From contig CBDCUW010000003.1 of the NCBI GenBank assembly GCA_965222745.1, forward strand, positions 310,001-374,000: a DNA stretch of 64,000 bases. Reading direction: 5' to 3'. Below, one piece after another: positions 20,200 through 28,419 of this stretch. This stretch comes from CBDCUW01 sp965222745. Lineage in GTDB: Bacteria > Planctomycetota > Planctomycetia > Pirellulales > Pirellulaceae. A model generated the notes under the pieces. The model made no database searches and had not been told where the DNA came from. It worked only from the letters and a program-made list of their open reading frames with translations. The stretch's first letter is position 1, and the number at the start of each line of letters is the position of its first letter. A program made the translations under genes and the position numbers.

Positions 20200-21759
20200 T
20201 TACTTTGCCGTTTCGATGAACCGTGATTCTCGTAGCACGGTTACCTTGATTTCACCTGGATAGGTCAGCTCCTGCTCAAAGGCCCTCGCGATGCCTCGGC
20301 AGATCGTAGCCGCTTCTTCGTCGGTTGTTTTTTCGCTGCTGACGATGACTCGGAGCTCTCGGCCGGCGCTGATGGCAAACGCCTGCCGCACTCCGTCGAA
20401 CCTTCCGGCGATTGATTCCAATTCTTCCATCCGTTTGACGTACCGTTCCAGCGATTCACGTCGCGCGCCGGGTCGACTGGCGCTGCACGCGTCACCGATC
20501 GCCACCAACATGGTGTAGGGATACTCGGTCACGATCTCGTCGTGATGCCCCAGGGCGGCGTGCACCACTTCGGGACATTCTCCATGTCGGCGAAGCAAGT
20601 CGGCGCCGATTTTGGGATGCCCTCCCTCCAATTCGTGATCGGCTGCTTTGCCGATATCGTGCAGCAGACCACAACGTCGCGCCAAATCGGCGTCCATCCC
20701 CAACATTTCCGCGATCAGCCCGGAGATGAACGCGACCTCCACACTGTGGCGCAGAACATTTTGGCTGTAGGAAGTTCGGAAGTGCAGACGGCCCAGCATT
20801 TGAACGATCTTGTCGTGCAAACCGGGAGCGTTCACCTCGTCGGCCGCCTCCCGGCCTTTCTGAAGGATGAAATCATCGACCTTTCGAGTCGTTTCGTCGA
20901 CAATCTCTTCGATCCGGGAAGGATGGATTCGGCCGTCACTGATTAAGCTATCCAGCGATTGCCTGGCGATCTCGCGGCGCACCGGGTCAAAGCCGCTGAC
21001 GATCACCACACCGGGAGTATCGTCGATGATCACGTCCACGCCGGTTGCTTTTTCAAAACAACGAATATTGCGGCCTTCGCGTCCGATGATCCGTCCTTTC
21101 ATGTCGTCGGTGGGGACATCGACGGTGCTGGTGGTCGATTCGGCGGTGTGTGCCGAGGCGTAGCGTTGGATTGCGGTCAGCAACATCTCGCGCCCCTGGC
21201 TTTGAACGACCTCTTCGAGTTGCTTTTGGTGTTTCAGCAGCAGCGAACCACGTTCGTGTTGAAGATCTTGTTCCAGCGCTTCCATCAATTTTTGCCCGGC
21301 CTCGTCGCGCGACATGCCACTGGCCTGCTCCAAAACCTGCTGTTGTTGCCGAAGCACGGCTTCCAGCTTGGCGCGCTGTTCGGTCAGGCCACGCATTTGG
21401 GCGGCAAGGCGATTTTGGCTGCTCTCCAGCCCCCGCTGCTGCTTGCGAAGAGAATCCTCCTGCTGTTGCAGCAGTTCATCGCGTCGATCGAGTTTCTGCT
21501 CGCGCTGTAGATGGCTCTTGCGCCCGGCCGCCACCTCTTCCTCGGCCGCCGCCTTGATCGCCAAAGCGGATTCCTTGGCTTTCAACAGCAGCTGTCCTCG
21601 CTCGGTTTCAGCCGACTCGCGCGCCGCCTCCAGAAGTTTTTCAGCCTCCTCCTTCAACTTTGCCTGTCGGGCCGAATCGGTCCATTGGAAGTAACCGAAA
21701 ATGATTGCCATGCCTGCCAGTAGCGAAACAAGGCAGCATAGCGCTATGGTGGGTGTCAT
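20200..21759 (-). CDS. rny: Ribonuclease Y
   Basis: A 519-residue protein with the full RNase Y architecture: an N-terminal membrane helix (residues 3-24), a long Glu/Gln/Arg-rich coiled coil (about 28-190), a KH RNA-binding domain with GRIIGREGRNIR (~222-233), and an HD domain with LHDIGKAADHE (~368-378) and GHHDE. It is a membrane-anchored endoribonuclease that starts mRNA decay. The length agrees with the family (about 510-520). The start is the ATG at 21759. There is no operon partner: the upstream 665 bp hold palindromic repeats and a divergent tilS. Confidence 0.96.
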   Translation of the reverse strand: MTPTIALCCLVSLLAGMAIIFGYFQWTDSARQAKLKEEAEKLLEAARESAETERGQLLLKAKESALAIKAAAEEEVAAGRKSHLQREQKLDRRDELLQQQEDSLRKQQRGLESSQNRLAAQMRGLTEQRAKLEAVLRQQQQVLEQASGMSRDEAGQKLMEALEQDLQHERGSLLLKHQKQLEEVVQSQGREMLLTAIQRYASAHTAESTTSTVDVPTDDMKGRIIGREGRNIRCFEKATGVDVIIDDTPGVVIVSGFDPVRREIARQSLDSLISDGRIHPSRIEEIVDETTRKVDDFILQKGREAADEVNAPGLHDKIVQMLGRLHFRTSYSQNVLRHSVEVAFISGLIAEMLGMDADLARRCGLLHDIGKAADHELEGGHPKIGADLLRRHGECPEVVHAALGHHDEIVTEYPYTMLVAIGDACSASRPGARRESLERYVKRMEELESIAGRFDGVRQAFAISAGRELRVIVSSEKTTDEEAATICRGIARAFEQELTYPGEIKVTVLRESRFIETAK

Positions 21760-22424
21760 CGAAAAGTCCTCGACTGCGAGGACGCGAAAACCACCATCCT
21801 GACGCTGAATTCGATGCTCGCGCGCATACCAGTTCGGAGAACTGGCCGACAGTCGGCGACTTCTCCGAAGTCGCTTCGCGCGTAGCCAGTTCAGGAAACT
21901 GGCCGACGGTTGATGAATTCACGCGAACAATACCAACGGATGGGCTGGTCGATCGACCGTTGGCGATAGGCTGCCATCGGATTCCACTTTTTCCTTGCTG
22001 GCCACTGCCCGGCGCAGTGGGGACGACCAACAAACGGAAGTCACCCAGAAACTGCCATGCCACCTGGACAAGCCACCAGCAGGTCACGAGCAGAGGAAGG
22101 AAGAAAAGGAAAATCCACATGAGGGCTACCGACATGGTCCGCAATCGCGGCTCCGATCGTTCCGACAAGTTCGGCCAAAGCTCACTGTTCGCCGCGGGCG
22201 AAGGACTATGCTGCCGTAGTCGCTTTCCAGAAGCGAAAATCAAGATTTGACACAGAAAAGAGGATCGGGCTTCGACTCAGCGGGTGATTTTGTTGTCCAG
22301 AGGAGTTGTTAATCTTTGTTGGATACGTCTTGGCTGCCACCAGAAAAGCGACAGTGAGACCCAAAGACTACCACCTGCGCGATCGCCGCGAAACAACCTT
22401 AGTGACCAAGATGCTGCCCGTCCC
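21760..22424. other. 665-bp intergenic region between rny and tilS
   Basis: The region contains a palindromic repeat cluster (21829-21910). On the minus strand an open frame from the ATG at 22135 encodes a hydrophobic N-terminus (LMWIFLFFLPLLVTCWW) typical of a single membrane segment, but it has no ribosome-binding site and no stop before it runs through the repeats and into the start of rny (stop at 21641). It might be a small membrane protein whose original stop was displaced by repeat insertion; it is not called as a gene. A TTGACA at 22247-22252 has no matching -10 box. Nothing else was seen. Confidence 0.45.
21829..21910. repeat. Palindromic repeat cluster, locus 2
   Basis: Order A-B-A: CAGTTCGGAGAACTGGCCGAC, then GTCGGCGACTTCTCCGAAG, then a slightly eroded A unit (CAGTTCAGGAAACTGG). 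It lies about 70 bp upstream of the rny start codon. Confidence 0.85.
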
Positions 22425-23429
22425 ATGGCTACACACGGCAAAAACGACGATCCCTGGCACGATTTGCTGAGCGAATTTTCTCGCACTTGGCCACCCGATC
22501 GCTGGCGAGACACCGGAGTTGTGGTCGGGGTCAGCGGCGGTGCCGACAGCGTGGCTCTGCTGCGAGCGATCTGCCAATGCCGAATCGACTCCGATCGCGA
22601 TCGCCCGCGAGGCTTTGTCGTTGTCGCCCATTTCAATCACGCGCTTCGCGGCAAGGAGTCGACGGCGGACCAAGATTTCGTGACCACTTTGGCGGGGCAA
22701 CTCGGTTTGGAATCGCAGGTTGGGAGGTCCGACAGTGGCGTTTCCGACGAATCCTCGCTGCGAAACGAGCGATTGGCGTTTCTGCAAGAGGTCGCGAAGA
22801 AAGCCGGGGCCCGGTACGTTGCGGTTGCCCATTCGGCCGATGACAACGTCGAAACGGTCCTGCATCACTTGATGCGAGGTACCGGACCGGCCGGGATTGC
22901 CGGAATCCGCCGTTGGCGCTCGCTCGGTGATGACTTGGTCTTGGCGCGACCCCTGTTGTCGGTTCGCCGGCAAACGATTCGATCCGGCCTGCAGTCGATC
23001 GGCCAGCGGTGGCGAGAAGATTCGAGTAACACGAATACCGATTATCGTCGAAACTGGATTCGCCACGAGCTGATCCCGACGATCACCACCACCTATCCCG
23101 GTGCAGTGGAGGCCGTGGGCCGTGCGATCGACGCCCAGAGACAATGGGCCGATACCATGGATCGCCTGGCGAATGCTTGGTTGCAGGATCATTGGACGCA
23201 TCGCGATCCGGTGCGATTGCTGAGTGACAATCGCTGCGACCCATCCGTTTTAGTGGTCGCTTTGCAAAAGGTTTGGTCGGACAATGGCTGGCCGCGCGGG
23301 GAAATGTCGCGAGAGCACTGGTTGCGACTGTCCGATTCGGTTCGGCAGTCAACGGAGGACCGTTACACGCTTCCCGGAGCGATCGATGTCCTTTGTGCGA
23401 AAGAATTCGTCGAGATTCGGAAGGGTTAG
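22425..23429 (+). CDS. tilS: tRNA(Ile)-lysidine synthase
   Basis: A 334-residue protein with the PP-loop SGGADS (residues 37-42) of the TilS/TtcA family, followed by conserved VAHFNHALRGKES and VAHSADDNVETVLHHLMRG. It makes lysidine at the wobble position of tRNA-Ile(CAU), using ATP and lysine, so that AUA is read as Ile. The reading frame opens at 22284, but the first 47 codons are not family-like and the ATG at 22425 (MATHGKNDDPWHD) gives a normal N-terminus just before the PP-loop. The protein is shorter than E. coli TilS and lacks a clear C-terminal TilS_C domain. The dnaJ and rnpA genes follow on the same strand. Confidence 0.94.
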   Translation: MATHGKNDDPWHDLLSEFSRTWPPDRWRDTGVVVGVSGGADSVALLRAICQCRIDSDRDRPRGFVVVAHFNHALRGKESTADQDFVTTLAGQLGLESQVGRSDSGVSDESSLRNERLAFLQEVAKKAGARYVAVAHSADDNVETVLHHLMRGTGPAGIAGIRRWRSLGDDLVLARPLLSVRRQTIRSGLQSIGQRWREDSSNTNTDYRRNWIRHELIPTITTTYPGAVEAVGRAIDAQRQWADTMDRLANAWLQDHWTHRDPVRLLSDNRCDPSVLVVALQKVWSDNGWPRGEMSREHWLRLSDSVRQSTEDRYTLPGAIDVLCAKEFVEIRKG

Positions 23430-23435
23430 GAAAAC

Positions 23436-23491
23436 GTCGGCCGGTTTTCCGTTGTGGGCTGCGCGATGCGACTTCGGAGAAATCGCCGACC
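23436..23491. repeat. Palindromic repeat cluster, locus 3
   Basis: An eroded A unit (GTCGGCCGGTTTTCCG) followed by a good B unit (GACTTCGGAGAAATCGCCGAC). It starts 7 bp after the tilS stop codon. Confidence 0.75.
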
Positions 23492-23634
23492 GTGTTCGGT
23501 TTGCCATTTGCACTGGGTTTCCGAATCGGCCGAGATGTGCCAAGTTGGCAGGTCTCCACCGAAGACGGGGAGCTCCCATTTTTCGACGGTGGTTGCCCGC
23601 CAAAATCACAACAACTTCCAATTCATCTGAATCC

Positions 23635-24609
23635 GTGGCCGAAGACCTGTATCAAATCCTGGGCGTCGCCCGCGACGCTTCCAAGGATGAAATCAAGAAA
23701 GCTCACCGCAAGCTGGCGCTGAAGTACCACCCCGACAAGAATCCGGACGACAACGTCGCTCGAGAAAAATTCAAGCGGATTCAGGAGGCGTACGACGTCC
23801 TGAGTGATGATGAGAAGCGGGCGGCTTACGACCAGTACGGTGCCGATTTCGAGAGGATTCGCAACACCGGCTACCACCCTGGCGCTGGGGGCGCCGGATT
23901 CGAGGGCCTCGATCTGGAGCAGATTTTTGGTGGCAGCCGCGGTGGGGCAGCGTTCGAGGGTGGATTTTCCGATTTCTTTGAACAGCTGATGGGCGGAGGC
24001 GCGGGGGGAACTTCCGGCGGTCGCCGTTCCCGACGCGGTTCGGGACCTACCAGCGCCGCACCCCAGCGCGGCGCCAACATTCGGCATGAACTGGAGATCC
24101 CGCTGCAAATTGCCGTCTTGGGAAGAAAAACAGAATTCTACCTGACGCGAAACGGCGAGCACGAAAAGTTGTCAGTGACCATTCCGCCGGGAGTGGAAAC
24201 GGGATCCAAAATCCGCTTGCGTCAGCAGGGGCAACCGTCGCCTAGCGGGGGCCCGCGCGGCGACTTGATTTTGTTGATCAAGGTTTCTGACCATCCGCAT
24301 TTTCGCCGCAACGGACGGAACCTGGAACTCGATTTACCTGTCACTCTTGCCGAAGCCGCTCTGGGTGCCAAGGTCGACGTGCCGACGCCGGCCGGGACGG
24401 TGTCGCTAACGATTCCCGCCGGAAGCAGCAGCGGTCGACGACTGCGGCTGAAAGGCCAAGGTGTCAAGCAACGTGACGGCACTTCCGGAGACCTGCTGGT
24501 CGAGCTGCAAATTCAATTGCCTGAAACCATCAACGACGAATCGAAACAGTTGATCGAGCAATTCGACCAGAACAATCCCCTGCCCATTCGCGACGGCCTC
24601 ACTTTCTGA
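23635..24609 (+). CDS. cbpA: CbpA-type DnaJ co-chaperone
   Basis: A 324-residue J-domain protein. The J domain occupies residues 3-67 with the HPD triad at 32-34, followed by a Gly-rich linker (about 80-150) and the DnaJ C-terminal substrate-binding domains (ELEIPLQIAVLGRK onward). There are no CxxCxGxG repeats, so it is a type II, CbpA-like protein and not DnaJ itself. It would stimulate a DnaK/Hsp70 ATPase and hand over substrates. The start is a GTG at 23635 directly before AEDLYQILG, where family members begin; the open frame continues upstream to 23284 inside tilS in another frame, which is not plausible. The gene is followed after 35 bp by rnpA. Confidence 0.92.
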   Translation: MAEDLYQILGVARDASKDEIKKAHRKLALKYHPDKNPDDNVAREKFKRIQEAYDVLSDDEKRAAYDQYGADFERIRNTGYHPGAGGAGFEGLDLEQIFGGSRGGAAFEGGFSDFFEQLMGGGAGGTSGGRRSRRGSGPTSAAPQRGANIRHELEIPLQIAVLGRKTEFYLTRNGEHEKLSVTIPPGVETGSKIRLRQQGQPSPSGGPRGDLILLIKVSDHPHFRRNGRNLELDLPVTLAEAALGAKVDVPTPAGTVSLTIPAGSSSGRRLRLKGQGVKQRDGTSGDLLVELQIQLPETINDESKQLIEQFDQNNPLPIRDGLTF

Positions 24610-24644
24610 GTCCAAACCATCCGTTTTTGAGAGCGTCGTTGTTG

Positions 24645-25022
24645 ATGCTGCATTCGTTCCGCAAAAGCGATCGTGTCGTCAAGAGCAGCGATTTCGAGAG
24701 GATTATTCGAAAGGGAAGCTGCGCCGCTGATGGTGCGCTCGTTGTGTTTGCCGCCGCCGGCGCGGACCAAAGTTCAACACGACTTGGCGTGACCATTCCC
24801 AAACGAACGGGAAACGCCGTGGTCCGCAATCGTTGGAAGCGCCTGATCCGCGAATCGTTTCGCATTCACAAACGAGAACTTCCAGCGGGCTACGACTTCA
24901 TCGTCCGCCCCAAAAAGGGAGCGACCCCAAGCTGGGAAGAAATTCAAAAGTCGATCCCGAAGTTGACCCGCAAAGCAATCCAGCGGCTGTCGGCGACTTC
25001 TCCGAAGTCGCTACGCACGTAG
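24645..25022 (+). CDS. rnpA: Ribonuclease P protein component, with a repeat-derived tail
   Basis: A 125-residue protein with the RnpA signature: FRKSDRVVKSSDF near the start, then RLGVTIPKRTGNAVVRNRWKR (the RNR motif) and YDFIVRPK. It binds the RNase P RNA and helps to cut the 5' leader of tRNA precursors. The ATG at 24645 gives the normal start; a TTG 18 bp upstream is possible. The last ~11 codons (LSATSPKSLRT) and the TAG stop are read from a palindromic B unit (24988-25020), so the C-terminus seems to have been replaced or extended by a repeat insertion. RnpA normally tolerates variable termini. No rpmH (L34) gene is next to it, unlike the common rpmH-rnpA order. Confidence 0.93.
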   Translation: MLHSFRKSDRVVKSSDFERIIRKGSCAADGALVVFAAAGADQSSTRLGVTIPKRTGNAVVRNRWKRLIRESFRIHKRELPAGYDFIVRPKKGATPSWEEIQKSIPKLTRKAIQRLSATSPKSLRT

Positions 25023-25084
25023 CCACCGTCGGCGATTTCTCCGAAATCGCATCGCGTAGCCGGTTCGGAGAACCGGCCGACAGT
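24988..25084. repeat. Palindromic repeat cluster, locus 4 (overlaps rnpA)
   Basis: Order B-B-A: GTCGGCGACTTCTCCGAAG at 24988, GTCGGCGATTTCTCCGAAAT at 25028, and CCGGTTCGGAGAACCGG near 25060. The first unit is translated as the end of rnpA. The cluster ends exactly at the stop codon of the oxidoreductase gene on the other strand. Confidence 0.9.
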
Positions 25085-26487
25085 CATCCTTGCAGGCAAT
25101 GTTTGTTGGCCATGCTGATGCCGCTGACGATGGCTCCTACGATTCCGACGAAGCCTTGATCGGTGCCGCACAGGAACAGATTGGGCAGGTGGGTGGTGCC
25201 GTCGAGCTGTTTTTCGGGCGCGCCGTAGACCGCTCCGTTGTCGTGCCAGGTGAACCGCCGAATGGTTTTGGGAGTAAAGACGTCGGTGTCAATCACGTAT
25301 TGCCGGAAGTCGGGCATGAAACGAACAGCCGATTCGACCGCACCATCGTACTGAGCGACTTTTTCGGCTTTGTATTTGTGTTCGGGTAGTTCGCACCAGC
25401 GATCGTGGTTGGCCAGCGTGGTGATCCGCACCACGCCGTCGGGCAGTTCGCCTTCGTCGGCATCGTAGATGTAGTTATTGGGCGAACAGATCACACCGGT
25501 TCGGGCATCGCAGAGCGAATCGTCGGGGCGTTTCCAGTGAAATGTTTCGCTGTCGTTGTAAAAGACGATCGTTCGGTCAAAGCCGAAGTCAGCCGGTTTT
25601 CGATCCAGGACCGAAATCGATTCGATGAACGAAAGCTGTCCCGCCTTGGCCACGTCGATTTGAGTGATGTCGTCGCACATTCGCAGTGTTTCGATGTTCC
25701 CGGCCGACGACAAGATTCGTTTGCCTTGCAGCTCCGTCCCGTCATCCAACACCACACCGGTGGCCTGGCCGTCTTCGACGTGGATTCGCGAAACACCGCT
25801 CCGCAATTTCAGCTCGCCGCCCAACCCGCGGAACTTGCGCACCAGGTTTTTCAAAATCACTCGCACCCCTTTGTACGGCCGACCGAATCCCTCCAGGTAG
25901 CAAGCGCGAAACATGATGCAAAACTGCCCAAAATCCATGTCGTTTTGGCGAGCGTTGCCGTACCACATCAGCGGACAGATCAGCATTTCAATCAACAGCG
26001 GGTCGCTCAGATGTTCGGACATCACGTCGCGCGCCGACCGCATGAAATCGGGATCGCTGCCGTCCATGTCGGTATAGTCAAGCAGCGAACCGCAAAGAGC
26101 CCGAAAGCCGTCGATTTGCGACGGGAACTTCTGCGCAATTTGACTTTCCAACAACTGAATGTCGTTGGCAAAGTCGAGCGAGACATCGGGGAATCGGATC
26201 GAGGAACCGACCTGTTCGGCCAGCTTGAAGTCTTCCCAGCGAAATCGCAATTGACGGATCAATTTTGCCAGCGGCCCCTTCTTGGTGCCTTTGCGGGCGA
26301 AGTTGGTCATCGCGTGCAGGCCGACGTCGTAGTCGCGGCCGCCCATGCGATAAAACGAGTTCAGTCCGCCGATGGTGTAGTGGCGTTCCAGAATGCAAAC
26401 TCGCTGGTCGAAGTGAGCCAGCCGTATCCCGGCCGCCAAGCCGCTCATTCCCGCGCCGATGATGATCGTGTCGTACTGCGAGGTCAT
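25084..26487 (-). CDS. CrtI/carotenoid-desaturase-like FAD oxidoreductase
   Basis: A 467-residue protein with an N-terminal dinucleotide-binding motif IIIGAGMSGLAAGIRL (residues 8-23) and ERHYTIGGLNSFY, as in phytoene desaturases and retinol saturases. The C-terminal FAD motif is present (LFLCGTDQGFVGIVGAIVSG). It probably oxidises or reduces C-C bonds in a hydrophobic chain. It sits on the minus strand with the acyl carrier protein and ketosynthase genes (26660-28290), which suggests an acyl-ACP-derived product and not a C40 carotenoid; no phytoene synthase is in the window. The exact substrate cannot be told. The stop codon touches a palindromic repeat cluster. The start is an ATG at 26487. 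Confidence 0.85.
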   Translation of the reverse strand: MTSQYDTIIIGAGMSGLAAGIRLAHFDQRVCILERHYTIGGLNSFYRMGGRDYDVGLHAMTNFARKGTKKGPLAKLIRQLRFRWEDFKLAEQVGSSIRFPDVSLDFANDIQLLESQIAQKFPSQIDGFRALCGSLLDYTDMDGSDPDFMRSARDVMSEHLSDPLLIEMLICPLMWYGNARQNDMDFGQFCIMFRACYLEGFGRPYKGVRVILKNLVRKFRGLGGELKLRSGVSRIHVEDGQATGVVLDDGTELQGKRILSSAGNIETLRMCDDITQIDVAKAGQLSFIESISVLDRKPADFGFDRTIVFYNDSETFHWKRPDDSLCDARTGVICSPNNYIYDADEGELPDGVVRITTLANHDRWCELPEHKYKAEKVAQYDGAVESAVRFMPDFRQYVIDTDVFTPKTIRRFTWHDNGAVYGAPEKQLDGTTHLPNLFLCGTDQGFVGIVGAIVSGISMANKHCLQG

Positions 26488-26530
26488 GGCGATGAAGGAA
26501 GGTCAATCGGCTGGCTCGCCGATTCTGGAT

Positions 26531-26658
26531 TGCGCGATGCGATTTCGGAGGAATCGCCGACAGTCGGCCGGTTCTCCGAACCGGCTACGCAATGCGACTT
26601 CGGAGAAGTCGCCGACAGTCGGCCGGCTACGCGATGCGATTTCGGAGAAATCGCCGAC
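26531..26658. repeat. Palindromic repeat cluster, locus 5
   Basis: Order B-A-B-A(partial)-B: GATTTCGGAGGAATCGCCGAC, then CGGCCGGTTCTCCGAACCGG, then CTTCGGAGAAGTCGCCGAC, a truncated A unit (GTCGGCCGGCTACGC), and GATTTCGGAGAAATCGCCGAC. It lies between the ACP gene and the CrtI-like gene and ends 2 bp from the ACP stop codon. Confidence 0.9.
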
Positions 26659-26659
26659 G

Positions 26660-26920
26660 TTAGCTTTTCACGATGTCCTTCATTTTAGGTTCCAGGTAGG
26701 CCACTGTCGAACTCATGCTGGCCAGGTTGCCGTAATCCTCTTCCGGGATCTGCACTCGATGGCGTTTTCGCAATTCCATCACGATGTCCAGGAAATCCAT
26801 GCTGTCGAGTTCCAACTGATCACGGAACGCCTTTTCATCATCCAGGTTATCCAGATCCTCGTCTGGCGAGATATCTTCCAGGATATCCTTGATTTCGTCA
26901 CGGATTTCAGCAGGCGTCAT
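26660..26920 (-). CDS. Acyl carrier protein
   Basis: An 86-residue acidic four-helix protein. The phosphopantetheine site is Ser40 in LELDSMDFLDIVMEL, matching the usual DSL motif as DSM. It carries acyl intermediates as thioesters for the neighbouring ketosynthase. It differs from the general AcpP in its N-terminal helix (EIRDEIKDILEDISPDEDLDNL) and its less acidic C-terminus, so it is likely a dedicated carrier for this locus. A 110-bp gap separates it from the ketosynthase gene upstream on the same strand. Confidence 0.93.
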   Translation of the reverse strand: MTPAEIRDEIKDILEDISPDEDLDNLDDEKAFRDQLELDSMDFLDIVMELRKRHRVQIPEEDYGNLASMSSTVAYLEPKMKDIVKS

Positions 26921-27030
26921 CGATTCGTATGCTCCGGTGGTTCGTTCAATCTTGCGGGTGTTTTGGCGGATGCCGGCGGCATCGTGAATTTTCGTCAGTC
27001 CGATTTGTTTCCGATCGGCAATTTTGGCAT

Positions 27031-28290
27031 TCAGATTCGGCCAATGATGACGACCGAATTGATGCCGAGCATTCCAAAGGAATTGTTCAGAATATAGTCA
27101 ACGCGATTGCCCTCGCGCGGCTGGTTCAAAACCAAGCCTGGTAAATCACATTCCGGGTCCAAGGAATCGACATTGATGGTCGGATGAACCACTTGATCGC
27201 GGAAGGAGTGCAGGTTGCCGGCCAGTTCCAACGCGCCGGCGGCGCCCATCGCGTGGCCAATGTAACTCTTGGTGTTGTTGATCCGTACGTTTTCGCATTC
27301 ACCGAAAACCGAACGTAGTGCAGCACATTCTTGCGTGTCGCCGCTGGAGGTTCCTGTGGCATGGGTGCTGACGATCTGAATCTGGTCGGCGGACAGACCG
27401 GCGCGGCGGAGCGCCTGCTGGACGCACTCGGCTTGCCGCTGCGGGTTGGGAAGCACAAAGTCGGTCGCGTCGGTGTTCATTGCGTAGCCGACCAGTTCGC
27501 CATAAATTTCCGCGCCCCGCGCTTTGGCGTCGCTCAGTCGTTCCAGCACGTACAGGCATCCTCCCTCGGCGACCACGATACCGTTTCGTTGCACATCAAA
27601 CGGCCTGGAAGCTTGGGCCGGATCCTCATGACTGGCTAGCGCGTTTTGGCTGTTGAAGCTGGCGAAGATCCCAAACGTGTGAATGCTTTCGCTGGTGCCA
27701 CCGGCAATCGCCACGTCACATTCACCCAGGCGCAACATCTGCGCGCCTTGGATGATGCCCGCGTTGCCGGCGGCACATGCGGCGCCGATGGTGTAGTGCG
27801 GACCGGTGATGCCCAGATTCAAAGCGATTTCGCCAGCCGGGTTGTTGGCCACGGTGCGAGGATTGTGGTGATGCGACCAACAACTCGTGTCGTAGTCGAA
27901 TCCTTTGATCACATAGATCTCGTTTTCCGTTTCGACATTGCCATGCTCGGTCACGCCGACGTAGATACCGACTCGCGACTTGTCGGTATTTTCCCAATCG
28001 ATCCCGCTGTGGGCTACTGCTTCGTTGGCGGCGTAAACCCCCACACTGCCGGCTCGCGTGCCGCGGCGAACATCTTTCTTGGTTTGGTAGCGCGTCGTGT
28101 CGAAGTCACAAACTCCGGCCAACGTTTTGCCAAAGTAACGTATCTCGTAAGGTTGAACGCCACTGCATTTTTCCAGCAGCGCCTGACGGAACGAATCCCA
28201 GTCGTTTCCGTTCGGAGCTGTCAGACCGATTCCCGTGATGACGATGCGTTGTTCGTCAGGCAATTCGGAGGCGCGGTTTGGTGCAATCAC
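27031..28290 (-). CDS. Beta-ketoacyl-ACP synthase (FabF type), catalytically complete
   Basis: A 419-residue KAS II-type condensing enzyme if the GTG at 28290 is the start (IAPNRASELPDEQRIVITGIG). The catalytic triad is complete: Cys172 in IGAACAAGNAG, His310 in STHATGTSSGD, and Lys341/His346 in KSYIGHAMGAAG. It extends acyl-ACP by decarboxylative condensation with malonyl-ACP. The frame stays open for 43 more codons upstream to 28419, but those are Arg/Pro-rich and unlike the family. The neighbours are an ACP downstream and an OleD-like reductase upstream. A second, inactive-looking ketosynthase is encoded 4 kb away at 32215, which suggests a KS-alpha/KS-beta pair. Confidence 0.93.
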   Translation of the reverse strand: MIAPNRASELPDEQRIVITGIGLTAPNGNDWDSFRQALLEKCSGVQPYEIRYFGKTLAGVCDFDTTRYQTKKDVRRGTRAGSVGVYAANEAVAHSGIDWENTDKSRVGIYVGVTEHGNVETENEIYVIKGFDYDTSCWSHHHNPRTVANNPAGEIALNLGITGPHYTIGAACAAGNAGIIQGAQMLRLGECDVAIAGGTSESIHTFGIFASFNSQNALASHEDPAQASRPFDVQRNGIVVAEGGCLYVLERLSDAKARGAEIYGELVGYAMNTDATDFVLPNPQRQAECVQQALRRAGLSADQIQIVSTHATGTSSGDTQECAALRSVFGECENVRINNTKSYIGHAMGAAGALELAGNLHSFRDQVVHPTINVDSLDPECDLPGLVLNQPREGNRVDYILNNSFGMLGINSVVIIGRI

Positions 28291-28419
28291 GTTGGAATTT
28301 CGATCGTTGGAACAGGCGATTGGGAGCCTTGGGGAGGGCTCGATCCAGCCCCAAACCGTAACAATTCCAAGGAAAACTGACAACGCCCTGGGCCTTCGGC
28401 ATCGCCCCTTTCCCGGCAA

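Noticed and set aside
21641..22135. Minus-strand frame with a membrane-like N-terminus upstream of rny
   Set aside because: Two thirds of it are read from palindromic repeats and the start of rny in another frame, and no ribosome-binding site is present.
22247..22275. TTGACA as a promoter for tilS
   Set aside because: There is no acceptable -10 box at 16-18 bp spacing.
27560..28380. Plus-strand frame opposite the ketosynthase
   Set aside because: The minus strand carries a complete ketosynthase with all catalytic residues; the opposite frame shows no recognisable domain.
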